This document shows, in pieces, positions 8,184 to 14,925 of a stretch of 14,925 bases of DNA. The translations under genes and the position numbers were made by a program. Each line of letters starts with the position of its first letter. Position 1 is the stretch's first letter. The notes under the pieces are model-generated. The model was not told where the DNA came from and did no database searches. It saw only the letters and a list, made by a program, of their open reading frames with translations. Source of the DNA: an uncultured Bacteroides sp. (GTDB lineage Bacteria; Bacteroidota; Bacteroidia; Bacteroidales; Bacteroidaceae); the NCBI GenBank assembly GCA_900755095.1, contig CAAEFE010000065.1:1-14925 (forward strand), written 5' to 3'.

Positions 8184-9395
8184 TTATTTACCATCTGATC
8201 TAATGCCATCTACCCATCTGACAACTCCCTTAGGTGCCGTGGCTTTATTTCCATGACCAGTTGCATCTTTAAATTCGGTTCCTGACCCTTCATTCAATTT
8301 CCAATAAGCCTCCAAGCCATCTGTACCCGGATTTATCGCAAACATATTATTCTGAATCTGCGATTGTGAAATAGCAGTAGTCCAAAAACGTACTTCGCTA
8401 ACTATAGCATCTGTAACCATCCAATCACCATTGCATATACCAAAGCTATTCTTAACAAGACGCAAAGGTTTTCTTGGAAGATCTAATGTTGCATCAATAT
8501 TTCCATTTACATAAATAGTCAATTTCACTCCATCACAAACAAATGCTAAATGATACCATTGATTATTTTTAAACTTAGTAGCAGCATTTACTTGAGTACC
8601 TTGTGTTTTTATCTGCAAAATATTACCAGGAATCGGGCCATCACCAAAACGGATATAAATTTCACCATCTTCTGCGATACCATTACCTGGACCTGCAGAA
8701 AATATTGCTTGATTCTGATAGCTAGGAGGACCAGGATAACCAACTCCAGGAGTCACCCCATCCCCAAGTTCGCTCATATTAATACGCATTTCAAGTGACC
8801 ATTGAGTTACTGTATAATCCTGACGCATTTCCATAGTAATTGGTTTTGTACCCGTCAACACTGGTGCAGAGGTTATAATAACCTGATCCATGATATAAAT
8901 CATCACATCTGCACCTTCCAAAGTTTGTTGCCCACCTGATACAGCAGTAATAGCAACCGGTAGTGCAAATTTATCACCAGAATCAAGCATTTCCTTTGTC
9001 AACGGATCAATTGATACTTTAACAGTAGGAGCCACTAATTCTCCTTTTTTTATAACCACTGTCTTTTGATCAAAAGAATATGAACCTTCCGGCATAGATT
9101 TATAGTTCGTACCACTTTTTGTATTATATACTTCCAACGATTTCGGACTTAGTCCCAAAGTAACTTCTATATCTTTTGTTGCAATTTGTCCCGACCGAGG
9201 AGTCACAGTGACAACACTACCCTCTTCAGCTACTGTTACTTTTTTAGATTCATAAGACAAACTACTGGATTCAGCTAAATAAATTCTACTGCCGATAGTA
9301 TCATACTTTGCATCTTCACAACTTGCTATAATTGCACAAAGCAATATGGCAAAGGCGAACATTATTGTATTTTTATTTTTTACCAGATATCTCAT
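8184..9395 (-). CDS. Surface lipoprotein, DUF1735 + LamG/concanavalin-like domain (likely glycan-binding)
   Basis: A 403-residue lipoprotein with signal peptide and lipobox IIAS-C (Cys26) followed by EDAKYD, consistent with outer-membrane surface display. Residues about 35-170 are DUF1735 (SYSFDQKTVVIKKGELV at 105-121, KFALPVAITAVSGG at 142-155). Residues about 190-395 form a LamG / Laminin_G_3 jelly roll, seen in WSLEMRINMS, NQWYHLAFVCDGVKLTIYVNG, VSEVRFWTTAISQSQI and GLEAYWKLNEGSGTEFKDATG, the last being the typical closing strand of these domains. There is no recognisable hydrolase active site. It probably binds N-glycan or glycoprotein at the surface. The ATG at 9395 gives a 26-residue signal peptide; an internal ATG at codon 12 would give a short but usable one, and the first is preferred because its KNK n-region is charged. 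It lies 22 bp from GH18. Confidence 0.87.
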   Translation of the reverse strand: MRYLVKNKNTIMFAFAILLCAIIASCEDAKYDTIGSRIYLAESSSLSYESKKVTVAEEGSVVTVTPRSGQIATKDIEVTLGLSPKSLEVYNTKSGTNYKSMPEGSYSFDQKTVVIKKGELVAPTVKVSIDPLTKEMLDSGDKFALPVAITAVSGGQQTLEGADVMIYIMDQVIITSAPVLTGTKPITMEMRQDYTVTQWSLEMRINMSELGDGVTPGVGYPGPPSYQNQAIFSAGPGNGIAEDGEIYIRFGDGPIPGNILQIKTQGTQVNAATKFKNNQWYHLAFVCDGVKLTIYVNGNIDATLDLPRKPLRLVKNSFGICNGDWMVTDAIVSEVRFWTTAISQSQIQNNMFAINPGTDGLEAYWKLNEGSGTEFKDATGHGNKATAPKGVVRWVDGIRSDGK

Positions 9396-9417
9396 AATTA
9401 TTATATCTTTAAATTTA

Positions 9418-10482
9418 TTATTTTACCGGTGGATTCATAATGCGGATAGCATTACGCAAATAAGGATAAGATTCTTCTGTACCATCAATTGTATATTCAT
9501 ACTCCATATGATAAGTTCCGACCCCTCCTTTTACACATTTTTTCCCGTCAATAATAGGCGTCCAACGTGCCATACCTTCCAAAGACTTCATTTTATTTCC
9601 ATATCGATCTGTGAAATCAGCACCACCAGACAAAGCCCATTTTTCAAAATTTTCAGTTACAATATATTTCTTAGCAACTTCTTCTGCAGTCAAATGCCCA
9701 TCGAAGTTTCTTATTGTAGAGTTTAAACGGCTATCCAAATTGTCACGTCCAGTATTATCTCCTGGAGAATCATAAGCCTGCACTATAAAATAATTAAAAT
9801 AAGGACCTGACTCCGATACAATACTTTGTGGCTCACCGTCAATTACTAATAGCCTGTCTGTACCCGATTTTGGTCCGATTCTTTCTCCCAAGGTCTGAAT
9901 GAACAACAACATATTCTCATCACTTCCACTCATGTTACCTCGATGACCAAAATTAGGCTCATAGTCAATATCAAAGCCATCATATCCATATTTATCAATA
10001 CTATCACATATTGCATGGGCATATTTCTTTATAGCTTCTTCCTTATTCTCATTCCATCCCCAGAATTCCAGATAATTATCTTTATATTCCTCGGGAGTCA
10101 ATTGGTCACCGATATTTTGAACAATAAAACACATCAAAGCTTTAGTCCCTTTTACATTTTGTACATAACGCAAATCTTTTGTTTGCGCTTCTGTCAAATT
10201 TCTCCAGTTACCCCAAATAGAAACAAAATCCACACTATCAGGAAGTCCGGCTAAACATTTTTCTAAAGTAGCTCCATTTCCGGTCCAATTACCAAACCAT
10301 CCGAAAGCAACCGGATGATCTGTTTTCTTATAAGCGCGAAGCTGGGCATAGTATTCTTCCGGAAGTGACGACTGAGTCATATCTTCCTGGAATTTTGGTT
10401 CCATGTCTGTCCAATCATCACACGCTGTATTCGCAACCGTTATGCCAAATAACAACATTATAAAATAGAATATCTTTCTCAT
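9418..10482 (-). CDS. GH18 endo-beta-N-acetylglucosaminidase-like lipoprotein
   Basis: A 354-residue GH18 (beta/alpha)8 barrel protein that would hydrolyse the GlcNAc-beta-1,4-GlcNAc core of N-glycans, as Endo F-type enzymes do. The DxxDxDxE signature is complete in YDGFDIDYEP, with Asp168, Asp171, Asp173 and the acid Glu175, so it should be catalytically competent. Later barrel strands include LLVIDGEPQ and YFIVQAYDSPGD, the latter resembling the Q-x-Y motif that contacts the N-acetyl group. The signal peptide ends at Cys21 (ANTA-C followed by DDWTD), a non-ideal lipobox but with the acidic tail of surface lipoproteins. It is a bare catalytic domain with no DUF1735 domain, unlike BT3987-type endoglycosidases. 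I chose the ATG at 10482. A GTG at 10518 overlapping the SusD TGA stop would extend it by 12 residues (NNSIIYININS) and weaken the signal peptide. Chitinase-like or binding-only roles are less likely given the context. Confidence 0.88.
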   Translation of the reverse strand: MRKIFYFIMLLFGITVANTACDDWTDMEPKFQEDMTQSSLPEEYYAQLRAYKKTDHPVAFGWFGNWTGNGATLEKCLAGLPDSVDFVSIWGNWRNLTEAQTKDLRYVQNVKGTKALMCFIVQNIGDQLTPEEYKDNYLEFWGWNENKEEAIKKYAHAICDSIDKYGYDGFDIDYEPNFGHRGNMSGSDENMLLFIQTLGERIGPKSGTDRLLVIDGEPQSIVSESGPYFNYFIVQAYDSPGDNTGRDNLDSRLNSTIRNFDGHLTAEEVAKKYIVTENFEKWALSGGADFTDRYGNKMKSLEGMARWTPIIDGKKCVKGGVGTYHMEYEYTIDGTEESYPYLRNAIRIMNPPVK

Positions 10483-10514
10483 ACTATTTATATTAATATA
10501 GATTATACTATTAT

Positions 10515-12092
10515 TCACTTATCCCTACGCTGCCACCAAACCTTAGTCTGATAATTATCAGCACCACCCAATTTACTTACAGCAGCATTTACATTAGCAG
10601 CATTACGAATATATTCCGATGGTGGGAACGGAATACGATTAGCTGAAGGAAGATTGGTTACATTCCCATTCAATAACGGGAAAAAACGCGGATACCCAGT
10701 ACGACGATACTCACTCCATGCTTCTTGTCCCAAAGGCCACATTGCAATCCATTTTTGGGTTATTAATCTTTCCAGTTTTTCTTCCTCACCAGCATTATCT
10801 TTCCATTTGATAGTTATAGAGCTAATAGCACTTTCATTCCCCTTATTCTCATTAGGATCTACATAATCAGCCTGAGTACTTGATTCATCATTCAGGTATT
10901 GGTCAATACCATCCGATACTCCCCATTGTGCAAAAGAAAGTCTGATAGCTGATTCATACAAATCTTTCACCGTTTCTCCTTTTACATCCCATCCTAACAT
11001 TGCCGCTTCAGCTTTATTAAAAGCTGTTTCAGCTGCACTCATCCATAAAGTACGATCCATCTCTCCAACATTTATTCTAGAGAAAGTCGGTCCGGTAATA
11101 TCATTACCATAAGACAAACCTGCGCGCATACCCACATAATCATCATCTCCTTTATCGCTCGTTTTCTTTTTAAAATATTTCGACATACGCGGATCGTTAT
11201 ACCCTTTCATATAGGACGTAATATCCGCAGAGACACATTGATCGGGCCATTGTACCAATACCGTATACAATTGATTTTTAGTACCTAAAGAAGTTGCGTT
11301 ATCTTCATTGGAAGTAATTACCCCTATAGAGTGGTTAATAGCTTCCTCCGCCATCTGTCTGGCATATTCACGATCTGCAAAACGAATACGAATGGCCATA
11401 CGTAGTTTCAGTGAATTTGCAAATTTCACCCATTTCTCAAAGTCACCGTCATAAACTTTATCATACTTAGCCATCGTTCTGTTGTTTGGATTTTCGGTCA
11501 CATAAACAGTCATTACATTAATTGCATCAGTCAGATCAGTAAACATAGCATGATATGCTTCCTCCATTGTATCGTAAGGAGCCGAAAGTTTATCACTTGA
11601 AATTTGGGAATAAGGAAGTGCCCCATACATATCAAGCATACGATGCATTGTCGCAATTCTCAAAATCTGTGCCCATGCAAAGTTAACTCCTGTTCCTTGG
11701 GTTACATTCTTTATTTTATTCCATGCACCATACGTCAATACCATTACATTATCATCTGCAAACTGCCAGTTTAACCAGTTCTCGGGTGCGTTATATGTAG
11801 CAAAATTTGCCCCTTTAAACTTATCTGTTGCCATTACTTGATAACGTCCATAGCAGTCACCAATCAAGGATTCATTGGTATTATAAATGTTTTCAGTAGC
11901 TATGGGATATGCATAATCACATAAAGTCAAGAAGAAAGCATTGGCAGCAAATCCATCTCGTCCAAGTTCTTCTTCCGAAACTTTTCCCAACGGATCATTC
12001 AAGCTATTATCCATGCATCCTTGTAACATTGGAGTTCCAACAAGCATACAGCCTGCAATAGAAATCTGCGTTATGAATTTATATATTTTCAT
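10515..12092 (-). CDS. SusD-like outer-membrane glycan-binding lipoprotein
   Basis: A 525-residue SusD/RagB-family lipoprotein, of usual length, and probably of the SusD-like_2 subgroup. The signal peptide ends at lipobox MLQG-C (Cys26); another cysteine at 15 (IAG-C) is too near the N-terminus to be the preferred site. The mature N-terminus begins MDNSLNDP. Family features are the helical TPR-like segments, including WAQILRIATMHRMLDMYGALPYSQI (a SusD hallmark, about 140-164), FEKWVKFANSLKLRMAIRI, and the C-terminal LERLITQKWIAMWPLGQEAWSEYRRTGYPRFFP. It caps the SusC barrel and helps deliver N-glycan; the aromatic binding residues cannot be assigned without a structure. It starts 18 bp after SusC, the standard paired arrangement, with the A-rich leader AAAAGAATAACC before the ATG at 12092. 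Confidence 0.95.
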   Translation of the reverse strand: MKIYKFITQISIAGCMLVGTPMLQGCMDNSLNDPLGKVSEEELGRDGFAANAFFLTLCDYAYPIATENIYNTNESLIGDCYGRYQVMATDKFKGANFATYNAPENWLNWQFADDNVMVLTYGAWNKIKNVTQGTGVNFAWAQILRIATMHRMLDMYGALPYSQISSDKLSAPYDTMEEAYHAMFTDLTDAINVMTVYVTENPNNRTMAKYDKVYDGDFEKWVKFANSLKLRMAIRIRFADREYARQMAEEAINHSIGVITSNEDNATSLGTKNQLYTVLVQWPDQCVSADITSYMKGYNDPRMSKYFKKKTSDKGDDDYVGMRAGLSYGNDITGPTFSRINVGEMDRTLWMSAAETAFNKAEAAMLGWDVKGETVKDLYESAIRLSFAQWGVSDGIDQYLNDESSTQADYVDPNENKGNESAISSITIKWKDNAGEEEKLERLITQKWIAMWPLGQEAWSEYRRTGYPRFFPLLNGNVTNLPSANRIPFPPSEYIRNAANVNAAVSKLGGADNYQTKVWWQRRDK

Positions 12093-12110
12093 TTGGTTAT
12101 TCTTTTATCG

Positions 12111-14925
12111 TTAAAACTGTATTTTTACATTAAATCCCCAACTTCTCAAACTTGGTTGCATAAAGTAATCAACACCTTGATAATAAGTACCAGTAGAAGC
12201 GGTAGCTTCCGGATCAAATGGTGCTTTATTATAAATCATCCACAAGTTGTGACCTGTTATTGACAAACTAAGATTACATTTGTTATTAAACCATTTGGCT
12301 GGAAGTGAGTAGCCCACCGATAACTCTTGTAAACGAACATTAGTAGCACTATATACATAGTTAGACATCAATCCACTTATTCCACCCACTTCTGTATAAT
12401 AAGTCTGGGGATCCACTTTTCCATTATTTACAGGAACACCTTCATTATCACGTGCTAAAGCTGTGACCTTAGATACTCCGAACTGATCCATTACAGCTTG
12501 TGTTGGTGAGATAACAATACCTCCAAAGCGGGCAGCAAGCATGAATCCCAAGCTAATGCCTTTATAAGAGAAATCATTTCTAAAGCCTAAATTGCTCTTA
12601 GGCAATACAGAGCCAATATGAATAAATTCATCCGAATTCTTTATATCCTCTTTCTTCACATTCTGGCTCGCTTTATCAATATATACATTTCCTTCATTAT
12701 CACGTTTCAAACGATTAGTGACATACATGTCTCCCATGCTTCCTCCTTTACGAAGAATAACTTTAGCCGATCCAATGCCACCTTTATCTATCTCACTCAA
12801 ACTATAGTGATTACCTTCATCATCCACTGCATCATCCAAGAGTTCTACAATCTTATTTTTATTAAAACTAAAAGTCAAATTTGAATTCCACGAGAAATCT
12901 CCCCATGATTTATTGTACCCTAAAGAAAATTCCATACCTTTATTCTCAATATTACCAGACTGCGCATACATAGTCGCATATACAGCGGTTCCTGATAAAG
13001 GAACTTGGAATGTTTGTTTGCGAGTATTAGCCTTATACCAGGTAACTTCCAAACTTAAACTATTATTAAAGAATTTGGCATTCAAACCAGCTTCCCAAGA
13101 ATTAGTACGTTCAGGATAAAGTTTAGGCAAAGGACGATAAGTTTGTAATTTCCATTGACTAGTCGCAGGGTCCCACTCATACGTTTTGTTGGAAGAAAGA
13201 TTCTTAGGAATAGGAGCACCTACTGAAGCAAATGAGCCGCGTACTTTCAAATAAGTAATAGCTTTGGGTAATTTTACCATTTCGGAAATAACTCCTGAAA
13301 GCCCTATTGATGGATAAAAGAAAGATGATTGTTCTGTATTAATCAATGCTGAATCCCAATCATTACGTCCGGTTAAAGTCATATACAACATACTCTTCCA
13401 ACCAATTTCCGCACTAGCAAAAATAGAGTTGGTGCGTTGTTTGTATCCACTTTCTATAGGATAAGTATCTTTATCCAAAGTTGTAGTCATATTATATAGA
13501 CTAAAAACATTAGACATATCTTTCAAACCACCTTGGAATCCTCTTTCGTCATAATAAGTTTGAGTAAAACTACCGCCAATATTAGCACTTAAACTTAAGT
13601 CACCAAAGCGTTTATTAATATTAGCCATCACATCTGCATAAGCCTGTCTATCGTCAGCTTTATAGTACTTATAGAATCCATAAATAGAACTATTAGTAAA
13701 GTAAAGATCAGTAGAAGCATTTCTTTTATCTGAATAATCATTGGTTGCATTATCAATGCGAACGCGCCCTGTCACATCAAGCCAATCCAAAATTTCATAT
13801 TTTAAACTAGCATTAGCCATGTAACGTTGTTTTTTCATGCCATGGTTCATCTCATTAGCCACCCAATATGGATTATTTTTCATACTGTATCCAGGGTCCC
13901 CCCATCCCCAGTTCTGTACATCTATCTTACGAGTTGTGTCATACGTTTTATACATCCTCACAGCTTCAAAGTTTTCGCCACGCGGGAACAGATATACAGC
14001 TGGTAGTGGATTGAAATATTCACCTTGTGCCATTAGATTAAGATCTTCTTGAATAATATAGCTAAAACCCACATCTAATGTCATTTTATCCTTCAGGAAT
14101 TTTGTTGTATTTCTGAAGGTAAAATTGTAACGGTCATATTTGCTATTTTGAATGATACCAGTTGCATTAGTAGTACCTACAGACAGATAAGTTTGATTCT
14201 TTTCATTACCAACAGATAAAGAAACGTTATTCTGAATATTAGTACCTGTATTGAAAAAATCTTTTGGCTCATAAGTTCCGAAAAGGGAAGACGCTTTATC
14301 TCCCCATGAAGCAAAGGAACCTGCGCGGTTTATATAAGAATTTTGGAATTCAGGCATTATAAAAGGATTGGAAAAAGTAGAATTATTAGAAATAATAATT
14401 CGTGCCTTACCTTCTTTTCCCTTCTTTGTAGTAATTAAAATTACACCAGACGCTGCATTAGAGCCATACAAGGCCGCAGCAGCAGGTCCACTTAATACAG
14501 ACATGCTTTCAATATCTTCCGGATTGATATCAGATATACCCTCTCCTCTCGGTTGGGCTGAATATTGTCCGTTAGTGTCACCTTTATTTGTATTAAAAAT
14601 AGGAACACCATCAATTACATATAAAGCATTATTGTCTGAAGATATAGATTTGGTACCACGCATAACTACACGCGTAGCCCCTCCAACACCGGATGAAGAT
14701 GCATTGATATTAACACCAGCCACCTTTCCAGCCAGTGAGTTCATAAAATTGGCACTTTTTACAGTTGTCAATTCATCACCTTTTACTTCTTGCACATTAT
14801 AGCTTAATGCTTTAGTTGCGCGCTTGATACCTAATGCAGTAACGACTACTTCGTCCAACACCTGCGTATCTTCTCCTAAAGTAACCTTCAAGGGTTGTGC
14901 ACTAGTAAGCGTGATTGCTTGGGAG
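12111..14925 (-). CDS. SusC-like TonB-dependent outer-membrane transporter (5' end outside the window)
   Basis: 937 codons of a SusC/RagA-family TonB-dependent transporter are visible, open to the right edge, where the frame reads SQAITLTSAQPLKVTLGEDTQ. This is the end of a carboxypeptidase-D-like N-terminal extension, so the signal peptide and most of that domain (roughly 100 residues by family length) are missing. LDEVVVTALG follows and is the TonB-box region. Next come the plug domain (SLAGKVAGVNI, VVMRGTKSI, NALYVIDGVPIF, ILITTKKGKEG) and a 22-strand-type barrel ending in the aromatic terminus NVKIQF typical of outer-membrane beta-barrels. Its job is energy-driven uptake of glycan captured by the adjacent SusD. 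There is no true start codon in the window: an apparent start at 14891 is an in-frame TTG with coding sequence continuing upstream. The operon promoter would lie further right. Confidence 0.96.
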   Translation of the reverse strand, partial: SQAITLTSAQPLKVTLGEDTQVLDEVVVTALGIKRATKALSYNVQEVKGDELTTVKSANFMNSLAGKVAGVNINASSSGVGGATRVVMRGTKSISSDNNALYVIDGVPIFNTNKGDTNGQYSAQPRGEGISDINPEDIESMSVLSGPAAAALYGSNAASGVILITTKKGKEGKARIIISNNSTFSNPFIMPEFQNSYINRAGSFASWGDKASSLFGTYEPKDFFNTGTNIQNNVSLSVGNEKNQTYLSVGTTNATGIIQNSKYDRYNFTFRNTTKFLKDKMTLDVGFSYIIQEDLNLMAQGEYFNPLPAVYLFPRGENFEAVRMYKTYDTTRKIDVQNWGWGDPGYSMKNNPYWVANEMNHGMKKQRYMANASLKYEILDWLDVTGRVRIDNATNDYSDKRNASTDLYFTNSSIYGFYKYYKADDRQAYADVMANINKRFGDLSLSANIGGSFTQTYYDERGFQGGLKDMSNVFSLYNMTTTLDKDTYPIESGYKQRTNSIFASAEIGWKSMLYMTLTGRNDWDSALINTEQSSFFYPSIGLSGVISEMVKLPKAITYLKVRGSFASVGAPIPKNLSSNKTYEWDPATSQWKLQTYRPLPKLYPERTNSWEAGLNAKFFNNSLSLEVTWYKANTRKQTFQVPLSGTAVYATMYAQSGNIENKGMEFSLGYNKSWGDFSWNSNLTFSFNKNKIVELLDDAVDDEGNHYSLSEIDKGGIGSAKVILRKGGSMGDMYVTNRLKRDNEGNVYIDKASQNVKKEDIKNSDEFIHIGSVLPKSNLGFRNDFSYKGISLGFMLAARFGGIVISPTQAVMDQFGVSKVTALARDNEGVPVNNGKVDPQTYYTEVGGISGLMSNYVYSATNVRLQELSVGYSLPAKWFNNKCNLSLSITGHNLWMIYNKAPFDPEATASTGTYYQGVDYFMQPSLRSWGFNVKIQF

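Noticed and set aside
10483..10518. GTG start for GH18 overlapping the SusD stop codon.
   Set aside because: The extra residues are polar and Asn/Ile-rich and would precede an already complete signal peptide beginning MRKIFYFIMLL at 10482.
14368..14802. Open plus-strand frame of 144 codons opposite SusC.
   Set aside because: It is antisense to the conserved plug domain of SusC, has no family resemblance and no leader of its own, and is explained by the codon use of the real gene.
14889..14891. TTG codon as the start of the SusC gene.
   Set aside because: The same frame stays open to the window edge and encodes family-typical sequence (AITLTSAQPLKVTL), so the gene is cut by the window and does not start here.
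1..14925. Mobile element, CRISPR array, tRNA/rRNA or toxin-antitoxin module.
   Set aside because: No transposase, terminal repeats with target duplication, regular spaced repeats, or RNA gene signatures were seen on either strand.

Overview
The window is a stretch of a Bacteroides-type polysaccharide utilization locus (PUL) in A+T-rich DNA. All nine protein genes lie on the minus strand, so transcription runs from the right edge to the left. The signs of Bacteroidota are the SusC/SusD pair, tandem DUF1735 lipoproteins with acidic residues after the lipobox cysteine, and starts preceded by A-rich sequence instead of Shine-Dalgarno motifs. The gene order and protein sequences match, from memory, the left part of the complex N-glycan locus of Bacteroides thetaiotaomicron (around BT1032-BT1040). 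The source is therefore probably B. thetaiotaomicron or a close relative; I could not run an alignment.

In transcription order the layout is as follows. The SusC-like TonB-dependent transporter (cut by the right edge), a SusD-like lipoprotein, a GH18 endo-glycosidase lipoprotein, a DUF1735+LamG lipoprotein and a DUF1735+F5/8C lipoprotein sit 18-32 bp apart. A gap of about 160 bp with a 13-bp stem-loop separates them from a DUF4838/GH163-type endo-beta-N-acetylglucosaminidase. A second gap of 98 bp with two inverted repeats precedes an MFS transporter, a GH130 beta-mannosyl-GlcNAc phosphorylase and a GH92 alpha-mannosidase, which are tightly packed. A clear rho-independent terminator follows GH92 at the left end.

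Together the genes make a coherent pathway for the mannose-rich core of asparagine-linked glycans. Surface lipoproteins bind the glycoprotein, and the GH18 and GH163 enzymes are predicted to cut the chitobiose core. SusC/SusD bring the glycan into the periplasm, where GH92 removes alpha-mannose. The MFS protein is the likely inner-membrane importer of the remaining Man-beta-1,4-GlcNAc, which GH130 phosphorolyses in the cytoplasm. Antennal trimming enzymes (sialidase, galactosidase, hexosaminidase) and the regulator are not in the window.

The protein content fits a known type of system, so I do not claim a new one. The less explained signals are the stem-loops between operon blocks, one ending 9 nt before the MFS start codon, a repeat cluster upstream of GH163, and a pair of DUF1735 paralogues with different C-terminal modules. 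No stretch over 300 bp lacks a gene. I saw no tRNA, rRNA, insertion sequence or CRISPR array.
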